Assembly: GCA_020635565.1 (NCBI GenBank)
Contig: JACJZN010000006.1
Location: 372,001 to 436,000 of the forward strand
Reading direction: 5' to 3'
DNA length: 64,000 bases
From: Flavobacteriales bacterium
GTDB taxonomy: Bacteria > Bacteroidota > Bacteroidia > Flavobacteriales_D > Parvicellaceae
Shown here: positions 32,380-40,811 of the stretch, piece by piece
How positions within the stretch are numbered: position 1 is the stretch's first letter
Layout of the letters: the number at the start of each line of letters is the position of its first letter
The notes under the pieces: model-generated
Database searches by the model: none
Told to the model about the DNA's origin: nothing
Seen by the model: the letters and a program-made list of their open reading frames with translations, nothing else
Position numbers and translations under genes: made by a program

Positions 32380-33336
32380 TTAACCTCTTTTTTCAATAAT
32401 CACTGTGGCACTATCCAGAATTCGGAAAGCCGTTTCAGCCATTTTGTTTTGTTTGTTATCCAGACAAGGATTGATCTCAACGATCTCAAAACACTTCACT
32501 CTTTTATCTATCAATAAATTATTGATCAGACCACTTGCCTCCTGCTCAGTTAATCCATTGGGAACAGGAGTTCCTGTACCATAAGAGACTAGATCACAAT
32601 CCATACTATCCACATCAAATGAAACGTAAATCATGTCACACTCTTTCAAATACTCTAGGACTTCCTCTGCAATTTCTCTTACTTCTGATCTTCTTACCTG
32701 CTCTACCGAAATCAATTTTATTTCATTCTTTGCGATGAAAAAATCTTCAGGTTCTTCAGTATCTCTTACTCCTACAAACACCAAATCAGCTGGATCAATC
32801 TTCGGAACAACATCTCCCATATTCTTCAACTTGCTCCATTGAACAAGTAATTCTTCATCCAAATCCTTGATCTTATGATCTAGATTATCAGCATTCAAAG
32901 CAGTAGCCAATGGCATTCCGTGGATATTACCTGAAGGAGAAGTATAAGGTGAATGAAGATCCGCATGAGCATCAATCCATACTACTCCCAACCTCACATC
33001 AGGATACGCTTTCTTTATCCCTGCTATTGTACCTCCAGCACAAGAGTGATCTCCTGAAAGGACAATCGGATACTCCCCATTCTTCATTACATCGCTAACA
33101 GTAGCCATGGTTTTCTCATAATTATCAACCACACCATCAATTCGCTTTGCCTTGTCGAATTTAATATCATTATAAAGCAGATCATTCTTAGTTGGAATAA
33201 TTGACGTATTGTAATTCGCGAAGTATTTACTTCCAGCTTTAATTGAAGCTATTTTCATGGCATCAATCCCCAAACTTGCACCCCTCGTTCCAGCTCCCAA
33301 TTCAGAAGCATTCAGTATCAATCTGATCTTTTCCAT
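32380..33336 (-). CDS. Arginase-family ureohydrolase
   Basis: Predicted Mn-dependent hydrolase of 318 residues, most likely arginase (arginine to ornithine and urea). Metal-binding motifs are GDHSCAGGTIAG, VVWIDAHADLHSPYTSPSGNIHGMPLA and FDVDSMDCDLVSYGTGTPVPNGLT, containing the conserved DxHxD-type and DxDxxD residues; the SPSGNIHGMP sequence is typical of arginase rather than agmatinase. It precedes argS in the same unit (1-base gap), so arginine breakdown and arginyl-tRNA formation share a transcript. No ornithine-processing gene adjoins it. Confidence 0.85.
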   Translation of the reverse strand: MEKIRLILNASELGAGTRGASLGIDAMKIASIKAGSKYFANYNTSIIPTKNDLLYNDIKFDKAKRIDGVVDNYEKTMATVSDVMKNGEYPIVLSGDHSCAGGTIAGIKKAYPDVRLGVVWIDAHADLHSPYTSPSGNIHGMPLATALNADNLDHKIKDLDEELLVQWSKLKNMGDVVPKIDPADLVFVGVRDTEEPEDFFIAKNEIKLISVEQVRRSEVREIAEEVLEYLKECDMIYVSFDVDSMDCDLVSYGTGTPVPNGLTEQEASGLINNLLIDKRVKCFEIVEINPCLDNKQNKMAETAFRILDSATVIIEKRG

Positions 33337-33493
33337 AAAGGTTTTACAAAAAATAATTAAAAGAACGCGAGTTTACGGATTTTTATCACAATTAACAAAG
33401 TATTCATAAGGATTATAACAAGTTGTTCTATTTTAGCATTTGTAAAGAAATTCATGTGTTTTTTTACATCAACGCTAACAACTAAAAACTGCC

Positions 33494-35092
33494 TTGAGAA
33501 CAATAATAATTGGTAATATTATACTGCTTCTTTTCTTTCTTTTAACAGGATGTACTGAAGGTATCACAAGTGATGAATCGGAAACAACCGCATCATTTGA
33601 AAATGAAGATTTTAAACATTTCAAAACTGAATTGGATATTCAAGTAGAAGCAAGAGAGGATTCTATTTTATCAAAAATCTACACCCAAAATCATTCCTTC
33701 TGGATGGATGAAGACCTTATATTGAATCAACAAGGACTAGCTGCAATAGACCACATTTCGCACGCTCAGCATTTTGGTTTGAATCCAGAATTATATAATG
33801 CCCAATACTTTGATTCATTGCCAGATCAACTATCTCCTGAAATGGCAGCAAGTATAGAACTTGAATTGACGTTATCTTTTTACAAATTTGTAAAACATCT
33901 TCGCTATGGTATTATTCCATCTGAGTATTACAAAAAAATCACGGCATTGAAAATCAAAAATGATAGCATAGATCTTTTGGATATTTTCCAACAATCTGAT
34001 ATAGTAATCGCTGGATTAAATCTGCAGCCACAGCATCATTACTATAAAGACCTTCAAACAGCTGTAGCTAATTTCTATGCAAACAACGAACTGACAGAAG
34101 AAACGATCTACATTCCCAATTTTAAAAAAGATTCTGCTGCAGCCTATGAAAAAGCAAGAGAGGTTCTGGTTAAACTGAAATACCTTAAAGCTGAAGACAA
34201 AGGAGAAAAAGTGGTAGAAGCGGTGAAGGAATTTCAAAAAAGTAATGGTCTTACTCCAGATGGATTAATTGGTAAGTATACCGTTCAAATGTTAGAACTC
34301 TCAACAAGAAAAATGTATTTTCAAGCTGCTGCCAATCTAGAAAAATGGAGATGGATCGATTCTTGGGGAGACACCTATTTCTTTGCGAATATTCCAGAAT
34401 TCGTGATCAATATCTATCATCAGGATTCACTGATCATTAAAAACAAAACAGTAGTAGGAACGGTTACGAACCGAACTCCTGAAGTGGAAAGTAAAATCGA
34501 CTATTTTATCGTAAATCCAGAATGGTATGTTCCCATGAGCATCACTGCAAATGAATTGATCCCGAAACAAAAGAAGGACTCTACTTATCTTCAAAGAAAT
34601 GGCTATGTATTATCATCAGGAGCGAGCGTAGACAATGTTAACTGGAGTACCGCCTCTGCAGGAAATGTGAAGATCAAACAAAAGAGCGGAGGTTTCAATG
34701 CTCTGGGAAAAGTGAAATTCATCTTTAGTAATTCTCATTCCGTTTATTTCCACGATACACCCTCCAAGTCCTTTTTCAATAAAGACATCAGATCTTACAG
34801 CCATGGCTGTGTACGTGTGCAAGACCCTTTTGAAATTGCCAACTTTTTATTAGAAAATGAAGCCAATCCTGATTGGCCAACTACATTGGATACTTTATTA
34901 AAGTACAAGACAACTAAAACCTTCACGGTGAAAAAAGAATATCCTGTTCACATCGGATATTTCACAAGTACTACAGATAGTTCTGGAAGGTTAAGGACCT
35001 TGATCGACATCTATCAAAAAGACACTTTGCTCAATAATCTCTTCGAGCAATACTATTTTGGAGAAAGCAGCGCTCAGATTAAGTTATTATAA
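33494..35092 (+). CDS. L,D-transpeptidase (YcbB-like), lipoprotein
   Basis: Predicted peptidoglycan cross-linking enzyme of 532 residues in the envelope. It starts at TTG with a short hydrophobic signal and a lipobox (LLTGC near residue 19), so it is probably lipid-anchored. A helical scaffold region covers 40-220, a peptidoglycan-binding repeat follows at about 240-265 (VVEAVKEFQKSNGLTPDGLIGKYTV), and the YkuD domain runs about 300-480 with the catalytic His437 and Cys439 in SHGCVRVQDP and a HDTP loop before it. Architecture and length match LdtD/YcbB. The 157-base gap upstream holds no clear consensus promoter. Confidence 0.88.
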   Translation: MRTIIIGNIILLLFFLLTGCTEGITSDESETTASFENEDFKHFKTELDIQVEAREDSILSKIYTQNHSFWMDEDLILNQQGLAAIDHISHAQHFGLNPELYNAQYFDSLPDQLSPEMAASIELELTLSFYKFVKHLRYGIIPSEYYKKITALKIKNDSIDLLDIFQQSDIVIAGLNLQPQHHYYKDLQTAVANFYANNELTEETIYIPNFKKDSAAAYEKAREVLVKLKYLKAEDKGEKVVEAVKEFQKSNGLTPDGLIGKYTVQMLELSTRKMYFQAAANLEKWRWIDSWGDTYFFANIPEFVINIYHQDSLIIKNKTVVGTVTNRTPEVESKIDYFIVNPEWYVPMSITANELIPKQKKDSTYLQRNGYVLSSGASVDNVNWSTASAGNVKIKQKSGGFNALGKVKFIFSNSHSVYFHDTPSKSFFNKDIRSYSHGCVRVQDPFEIANFLLENEANPDWPTTLDTLLKYKTTKTFTVKKEYPVHIGYFTSTTDSSGRLRTLIDIYQKDTLLNNLFEQYYFGESSAQIKLL

Positions 35093-35162
35093 ATGTAACA
35101 TTAGTTACATAGCAAATCGTTCTGCAATCCCTATCTTGGGCTGCATTAATTTTTACTAAAAA

Positions 35163-35486
35163 ATGATTAAGCAACTTAAAACATTAGTGTTGGCGACAAC
35201 GGTGGGAGTATCGGTAGTGTCGTGTAGTAAAGAACCAACAGCTTGTTTTACTTTAGACAGTGAAACAATTAACGTGGGAGAATCTGTGGTTTGTGATGGT
35301 TCATGCAGTGAAAATGTGCAGCAATGGAAATACACCTGTGATTCAGATGATGCTGTATACAGCGGAGGTATCAATGAACCATACGAAACGATTACGTTTA
35401 ATGCAGCCGGAACCTTTACAATAACACTAGAAGTTGAGAACGGAAATAAATTAGGGGAAACAACCAGAACCATTACAGTTCAATAA
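35163..35486 (+). CDS. Small PKD-domain lipoprotein
   Basis: A 107-residue protein with a short signal and lipobox (GVSVVSC near residue 21), followed by one PKD-like beta-sandwich: ACFTLDSETINVGESVVCDGSCS, WKYTCDSDD, and the C-terminal strands TITFNAAGTFTITLEVENGN. Four cysteines within the domain could form disulfides. PKD domains commonly act as extracellular binding or spacer modules; function here is unknown. A strong terminator follows, so it is either monocistronic or at the end of the L,D-transpeptidase unit. Confidence 0.8.
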   Translation: MIKQLKTLVLATTVGVSVVSCSKEPTACFTLDSETINVGESVVCDGSCSENVQQWKYTCDSDDAVYSGGINEPYETITFNAAGTFTITLEVENGNKLGETTRTITVQ

Positions 35487-35510
35487 ATAGTAACTTATAA
35501 TATTATTAGA

Positions 35511-35543
35511 AGCCTCAATCAATTTGATTGGGGCTTTTTTTTT
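35511..35543 (+). terminator. Intrinsic terminator
   Basis: Stem AGCCTCAATC / GATTGGGGCT (one G-U pair) around a short AT loop, followed by nine T. It lies 25 bases past the PKD lipoprotein stop. Confidence 0.88.
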
Positions 35544-35578
35544 ACCTTTCAAAGACTAAATCTATATTAAAATAATTA

Positions 35579-36202
35579 TTGAACAATCTCAAAGAAATAT
35601 GGAACAAGCTTTGCACTAATTACACTCAAGACTTAAATCTCATAGAAAAGTGCTGGTTGGAGATTAATTCTTGCTACAATGAAAAATCAAGGCACTATCA
35701 TGACTTGAGCCATATAGAAAACATGGTCAGTCTCACTTTCGATAATCGTGACCAAATTAAGAATTTTGATATACTTCTATTTTCTATATTTTATCACGAC
35801 ATCATTTATAAAGCAATTAGAAAAGACAACGAAGAGAAAAGTGCAGAACTCGCAAAGGATAGACTTAAACTTTTGGGGGTTCCACATGACGACATCAAAA
35901 AATGCTGGAATCAAATCATCTTTACAAAAGCACACTCAACATCTCTAGATAGTGACACTAACTTTCTATTGGATTTTGATCTTGCTGTACTTGGCGGTGA
36001 GTGGACAGAATATATGAGATACTCTATTGGTGTCAGAGAAGAATACAAAATATATCCTGACCTTCTCTATAAGCCAGGAAGAAGAAAAGTCCTTGAACAT
36101 TTCTTAGAAATGAAGAACATCTACAAATCAGATCTGTTCAGATCAAAATTTGAAAAAAAAGCTAAAGAGAATTTAAGCCGAGAACTTGAGGAATTATCCT
36201 AA
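35579..36202 (+). CDS. HD-domain metal-dependent phosphohydrolase
   Basis: A 207-residue cytoplasmic protein of the predicted metal-dependent HD superfamily. The first histidine set is in SRHYHDLSHIENMV near 38-50, and the FSIFYHDIIYK segment near 68-78 gives the HD pair. The rest is helical, with TKAHSTSLDSDTNFLLDFDLAVLGG. It resembles the uncharacterised HD hydrolases widespread in bacteria; substrate unknown. Start is TTG at 35579. Its 3' end overlaps the convergent gene by 9 bases. Confidence 0.78.
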   Translation: MNNLKEIWNKLCTNYTQDLNLIEKCWLEINSCYNEKSRHYHDLSHIENMVSLTFDNRDQIKNFDILLFSIFYHDIIYKAIRKDNEEKSAELAKDRLKLLGVPHDDIKKCWNQIIFTKAHSTSLDSDTNFLLDFDLAVLGGEWTEYMRYSIGVREEYKIYPDLLYKPGRRKVLEHFLEMKNIYKSDLFRSKFEKKAKENLSRELEELS

Positions 36203-36940
36203 TTCCCCATCACACGTTAACTGAACATCAATTTCTGTATTCAGAAATTTAGATTTTTTCATGTATTCCTTCTCAGGATAATAGATGAAGAAACAACTTC
36301 CATCCTTGATCTTTTCGATCACTGAGTTATAACCTTCATGCGGCAAAGCAGGACAACCAAAACTTCTGCCCAACCTACCATTTTCTTTGATGTAATCTTC
36401 GCTCACATAATCCGCTGCATGGACCACCACTCCTCTATCTCGAGCATTACTATTGGAATACTCCTGCCCATCGAGTTTTAAACTCATGTTGTGCTTTCCA
36501 TCATAAACTTCGCCCGTAACGTAAAATCCAAGACTACTTTGATGACTACTCTCCGTGTTACTAAATGTCTCGGCAAACTCATCCCCAGTCTTCATGCCAT
36601 GAGCGACCAAACTCGTATGAACAACCTGCCAGGTTTTTGTATCAATGATGAACATTCTTTCTTCACTAGAACTCTTGGTAAAATCAACTATGGTAAGATA
36701 ATCTGTATTTCTTAGTTTATTTTTTGAGAGTAATTGATAGTAACCTTTTAAAGCCAAGTTGTACGGCTTAAAAAACAAATCTTTAGTCCCTAGTCGATTG
36801 TAGGATTCCTCAGCAAAAGACCCCAAATCCAGTAGGATTTCTTCTTCAACAGGAGGATTAACCACACTAGTAACGATGCTCCTATCAAACGTAAAAGAAG
36901 TAAAAATTAAAACTAGGGCTATGTAGGTTAATGATTTCAT
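36194..36940 (-). CDS. Exported L,D-transpeptidase-type catalytic domain protein
   Basis: A 248-residue exported protein of the murein L,D-transpeptidase catalytic-domain family (YkuD_2 type). It has a signal peptide (about residues 1-20), a region MFIIDTKTWQVVHTSLVAHG resembling the start of the YkuD fold, then GVVVHAADYVS near 171-181 and the catalytic GRSFGCPALPHEGYN with Cys196. It is smaller than YcbB-type enzymes and lacks a peptidoglycan-binding repeat. Together with the 33494 gene it gives two L,D-transpeptidase-like proteins within 4 kb, but convergent genes lie between them and they are not one operon. Possible role in peptidoglycan cross-linking or turnover. Confidence 0.82.
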   Translation of the reverse strand: MKSLTYIALVLIFTSFTFDRSIVTSVVNPPVEEEILLDLGSFAEESYNRLGTKDLFFKPYNLALKGYYQLLSKNKLRNTDYLTIVDFTKSSSEERMFIIDTKTWQVVHTSLVAHGMKTGDEFAETFSNTESSHQSSLGFYVTGEVYDGKHNMSLKLDGQEYSNSNARDRGVVVHAADYVSEDYIKENGRLGRSFGCPALPHEGYNSVIEKIKDGSCFFIYYPEKEYMKKSKFLNTEIDVQLTCDGELG

Positions 36941-37064
36941 TGGTGTGCGAATATATCAAATTAATTGATAAACAGCCTATTTTACCATTTGAAATGTTTA
37001 ACTCAAAAATGTTACTTAGGTTACATTCACCTTTTAAAAAACCAACAAGTAACGCAAAAAACAG

Positions 37065-39458
37065 TTAGAACTTGGCGGATAACTGCAACATGACAGTCCG
37101 CAACGGTTCTACCTTGAGAGGTCGCAATGAATACGTTTTATTGGTAACGTTAGATACAATTATTGCTGCCTTATACTTTTTGATAAACGTATACGAAATG
37201 CGAGCATCAAAGATCAAATTACCTGTGTTGTGGTTTTGGTAAAAATCAATATACCGGATTCCTTGCAATGAACCTCCTGAGTTTACTGTTACTTCTTCAA
37301 AATCTATGATCGCACGGTCGAGATTTTCAATTTTACTGAAATAACGTGCACTTCCTCCGATAGCCAATTTTTCTCTAAAAGTGTACTCTACGTCTGCTTT
37401 AAAAGTATGCAGAAAACGATACTTTAAAATGCGATTGGATGAATCAAAACTTGTTGTATTGTAACTAAATTCTCCATTTCCACCTGGACGATAATCCTCT
37501 GCGAATACCTGATCTGGTTCCAATGTAGTTGGAAGAATATAATTATATCCAAGAATATAGGTTACTGTTGATTTCTTTTTGTTCTCAAACTTCCCTGCCA
37601 TAGACACATCTAAACCTACTACTTGAGAAGCTCCTGTGTTCAGGAATTTAAATCCAGCCACTGCAAACTGGAAAGTAGGATCCCAGAAACCAAATAGATA
37701 TTCAATCGTGTTTTCATAATGTTGTTTGAATACAGCTACATCAATATACCCCTTAAGTGGTCCAAACTTATAACCCTGTCTGAATCCTGCCTCCACATTC
37801 CAACTGGTTTCCGGCTTGAGATCAGGATTTGCAAAAACTCCAAATGTTCCCACTTTAGTACGAATAAATCGTTCAGCAATAGTTGGATATCTGTATCCCT
37901 GCCCATAGGACATTCTGAAGTTAGTTCCTTCTGTAAGTTTGTAATTCAGTCCACCTCTAAAGATGGTTGCTCCATTATTGATAGTATCATTCAAAATATA
38001 CCCTTCTCCTCGGAAGCCAAAAGAAAGATTGATCCTTTCGAATAACTTCTTATCTACCTGTACATATCCACTATAGTTCTGAAGCGTATTTGTACTGTCT
38101 CCACTTGCTACGAAGATCTGAGAAAAAGAATACGTCTGAGAAGTAGAAGCACCAGCAATCACTTCAAGATCATTGAATTTTTTGAAGGTATGCTTGAATT
38201 GATAATCCGCAAAATAGACATCGCTAAAATTAGATTGATTCGCACTCATTTCGTTAGACGTGCTTAACCATCTTGTTTTAATGGAATGTTTCATTCCATT
38301 CTTTGAGAAATAATTTAGATAAGGATCTACGTTGAAGATCGTTTGCTTTTGTAGAATAACTCCTCCAGGATAAGCTCTATAAATTCCATTCGTATCGTCC
38401 AACCAAGCTAGTGTCAAGTTGGTACTGTTATACATGGCATTTGCATTCAACCCAAATGTTAATCGTTCAGCTTTCTTAGGATGATAACGAAGACCAAGAT
38501 TCACCCTTCCTTTTTGCGACTTCATCTGATCATCCGTAAAATTCGTAATGGTATCTACAACAAACTCTCCAGGTCTCGGTGACCCAAGATATCCATGATC
38601 AAAATTCACCAAGCCTCCTACGGTAAGATCTAACTGTCTGATCTTACGTGTATGCAGAAAGTTCGCCCCATGGATGTAAGGATAATCATTCCACCAAAGA
38701 GCAGAATCATTTTGAGGCTCTGAGTAAAATCCAGAATAGACATTGATCTTGGTTAGCGGTTTAACTCCCGGTTCTGCCGTTTTAATATGAATAGCACCAC
38801 TTAAAGCAGATGCTCCTGAAAGCACTGATGCAGCTCCTTTGATCACTTCTACCTGATCAATATTTTCAACAGGAATAAAACCCCACTCTGGTCTACCTGC
38901 ATCTCCTGACAACATTGGCATATCGTCTACCAAAACCGCAACTTTACTTCCCACACCAAAGGTAAACCCACTTCCCCCTCGAATTTGAGGTTCTCCGTCC
39001 ATGATATTCAAACCTGGGGTTTGATCTAAAACAGTCTCAATAGATCTGGTATTCTTATTTTCAATCAAAGCAGGTCGAATAACCTCCATAGAGATGGTCA
39101 TATCCTTGATATCTTTATCAAACTTACCTACTTTGACATCAACTGCACGAAGCAACTCACTATCTTCATACAATTCTATGTTTCTTGTGACAATCTCATC
39201 CGCGAGAATCTCGACTTCAATCGTGTCTGGTTTCAGTCCTACAAAAGAAACCACAAAGCGATGAACACCTACAGGACATTCGAAAGCGAACTCACCATCA
39301 AAATTAGTTGATGCTCCTTTGGACTTGTCCTCCAGCATCTGCACATTTGCCCCAATGATCACTTCATCACCTTCTTTAACAGTCCCTTTAAAAACACCTT
39401 TCTGCTGTGAATAAAGTTGAACGGAAAAGAAAATAAATATGATTAGCCAATAGCGCAT
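37065..39458 (-). CDS. TonB-dependent outer-membrane receptor
   Basis: A 797-residue outer-membrane receptor driven by TonB/ExbBD. After a signal peptide (ending LYSQQKG) comes a carboxypeptidase-regulatory-like beta-sandwich (GVFKGTVKEGDEVIIGANVQM to FVGLKPDTIEV), a plug domain (SIETVLDQTPGLNIMDGEPQIRGGSGFTFGVG, VEVIKGAASVLSGASALSGAIHIKT) and a 22-strand type barrel ending in Phe (TVMLQLSAKF). Architecture matches non-Sus TonB receptors of the colicin I/siderophore/B12 type; ligand unknown. The T9SS-type surface protein gene is 5 bases upstream in the same orientation, so the two are probably partners. Confidence 0.9.
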   Translation of the reverse strand: MRYWLIIFIFFSVQLYSQQKGVFKGTVKEGDEVIIGANVQMLEDKSKGASTNFDGEFAFECPVGVHRFVVSFVGLKPDTIEVEILADEIVTRNIELYEDSELLRAVDVKVGKFDKDIKDMTISMEVIRPALIENKNTRSIETVLDQTPGLNIMDGEPQIRGGSGFTFGVGSKVAVLVDDMPMLSGDAGRPEWGFIPVENIDQVEVIKGAASVLSGASALSGAIHIKTAEPGVKPLTKINVYSGFYSEPQNDSALWWNDYPYIHGANFLHTRKIRQLDLTVGGLVNFDHGYLGSPRPGEFVVDTITNFTDDQMKSQKGRVNLGLRYHPKKAERLTFGLNANAMYNSTNLTLAWLDDTNGIYRAYPGGVILQKQTIFNVDPYLNYFSKNGMKHSIKTRWLSTSNEMSANQSNFSDVYFADYQFKHTFKKFNDLEVIAGASTSQTYSFSQIFVASGDSTNTLQNYSGYVQVDKKLFERINLSFGFRGEGYILNDTINNGATIFRGGLNYKLTEGTNFRMSYGQGYRYPTIAERFIRTKVGTFGVFANPDLKPETSWNVEAGFRQGYKFGPLKGYIDVAVFKQHYENTIEYLFGFWDPTFQFAVAGFKFLNTGASQVVGLDVSMAGKFENKKKSTVTYILGYNYILPTTLEPDQVFAEDYRPGGNGEFSYNTTSFDSSNRILKYRFLHTFKADVEYTFREKLAIGGSARYFSKIENLDRAIIDFEEVTVNSGGSLQGIRYIDFYQNHNTGNLIFDARISYTFIKKYKAAIIVSNVTNKTYSLRPLKVEPLRTVMLQLSAKF

Positions 39459-39463
39459 TCAGA

Positions 39464-40402
39464 TTAGTTGATATATACTTTTTTGGTAAGGACTCTGTCT
39501 TCAACGTAATACTTAACCAAATAGATACCGTTGAGGCCATTTAAATCCCATACCAAATCAACACCTGCATTCCAAATTGTATTTCCAACTTCTCTTCCTT
39601 GAAGATCAAAAAGTTCAACTCTAACATCCTGACTCCAACCATTTAACGCCCACAATTTCAGTGAATTATTTCCATTTGACACTCTCATTTCCTCAGTTGT
39701 GATATCTTCAACACCAGCTACATTATAGATCAATTCAAGATCATCAAACCATGCTTTGCTGCCATTTACTGCTGAAGTACTATCTCCACTTGTTAATACC
39801 GCAAGAATGTATTCTGGCGCATCACTTGAATTGTAATGGAATGGGACCGAAAATCGTTTCCATGTAGATATGGTTGAATTCGGAAGATCGAATCTGGCTC
39901 TACCTACATGTTTAGCACCATTCTCATCACCTGGGAAATCGAATCCAGTTGTTGTGTGAAGAATCACATCTACTTTTCCTTTGTCGGCACCTGATGGCGT
40001 ATACTTGTACCATCCCACCAAACTATCAGGCCTTGAAGTAAAAGCCGTATTCCATTGTCCATCAGCACTATTTGTAAACACATACCCATTATCTGGATTT
40101 ATATCCGCGTGAATCCTTCCGTTTGAAACAATACCATTCGCTACTATTCCAAAAACACTTTTATTTTCTAGATAAAGGCTATAAGTTCCTGAGTGAGCAT
40201 CTGTTGATCGATCCACAACCTGAGGTGCAGAAGCGTTTAATGAGGATGCGTCACTCGTTTTAATTGAACTCCAATCTGTTGGCTCAATATAGGGTCCAGA
40301 AGTACTTTCCCAATTCTCAAATCCTGGATTTTCAAACTGCTGCTGAGCAACATTACTCCCAATTGTGCCCAATACTACAAAACTTAGTAAAATTCTTTTC
40401 AT
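39464..40402 (-). CDS. T9SS-secreted surface protein, probable partner of the TonB receptor
   Basis: A 312-residue protein with a signal peptide (ending NVAQQQFENPGF), a PCMD-like glycan-binding style domain that begins FENPGFENWESTSGPYIEP, a WFDDLELIYN segment typical of such modules, and a C-terminal type A sorting signal for type IX secretion (LFDLQGREVGNTIW to the final LTKKVYIN). It would be attached at the cell surface. It is the first gene of the unit with the TonB receptor (5-base gap), suggesting it captures the ligand. Ligand unknown. Confidence 0.8.
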   Translation of the reverse strand: MKRILLSFVVLGTIGSNVAQQQFENPGFENWESTSGPYIEPTDWSSIKTSDASSLNASAPQVVDRSTDAHSGTYSLYLENKSVFGIVANGIVSNGRIHADINPDNGYVFTNSADGQWNTAFTSRPDSLVGWYKYTPSGADKGKVDVILHTTTGFDFPGDENGAKHVGRARFDLPNSTISTWKRFSVPFHYNSSDAPEYILAVLTSGDSTSAVNGSKAWFDDLELIYNVAGVEDITTEEMRVSNGNNSLKLWALNGWSQDVRVELFDLQGREVGNTIWNAGVDLVWDLNGLNGIYLVKYYVEDRVLTKKVYIN

Positions 40403-40421
40403 ACTCTATGCATTAACTAAG

Positions 40422-40429
40422 CAAATATA
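40422..40429 (-). promoter_or_regulatory. Putative -7 box for the 40402 surface protein/TonB unit
   Basis: TATATTTG on the minus strand, exact TAnnTTTG, 19 bases before the ATG at 40402. No clear TTG. Confidence 0.45.
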
Positions 40430-40471
40430 TAGCATCCTAAACTTTGATGTCATACATTGTTGAAAAGATTA

Positions 40472-40810
40472 TTAAAGACCTAATTCCTTAGTAGGATCCC
40501 AGAATAAGATATTGAATTCAACCACCTGATCATTCTTAACTTCTATTCCTTCCTGCTCTAGTGCCTCTTGCATTGCCTTTGGGGATTTAAAGTGCATTTT
40601 GCCAGAAAGAATCCCTATTCGATTGACGACTCTGTGCGCAGGAATAGAATCATCACCCGCGGCTGCATTCATCGCATAACCAACCATTCTCGATGATCGA
40701 GGTGAACTTAAATATTTCGCTATGGCTCCATAACTGGTTACCCTGCCTCTAGGGATCAATCGAGCAACATCATGAACATTATGAAAAAAGGTAAAAGTTT
40801 CAGGTTTCAT
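40472..40810 (-). CDS. Alkyltransferase-like (ATL) DNA-repair protein
   Basis: A 112-residue protein of the MGMT fold. It has IPRGRVTSYGAIAKYL and SRMVGYAMNAA of the DNA-binding helix region, but the normal active site Pro-Cys-His-Arg is replaced by IPAHRVVNRIG: Ala58 stands where the acceptor Cys should be. Such ATL proteins bind O6-alkylguanine without removing it and flag it for nucleotide-excision repair. It starts 1 base after the choice-of-anchor B stop. Whether the context has meaning is unknown. Confidence 0.85.
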   Translation of the reverse strand: MKPETFTFFHNVHDVARLIPRGRVTSYGAIAKYLSSPRSSRMVGYAMNAAAGDDSIPAHRVVNRIGILSGKMHFKSPKAMQEALEQEGIEVKNDQVVEFNILFWDPTKELGL

Positions 40811-40811
40811 G

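Noticed and set aside
40472..40810. Active O6-methylguanine-DNA methyltransferase
   Set aside because: The acceptor cysteine of the PCHR motif is replaced by alanine, so it cannot transfer the alkyl group.
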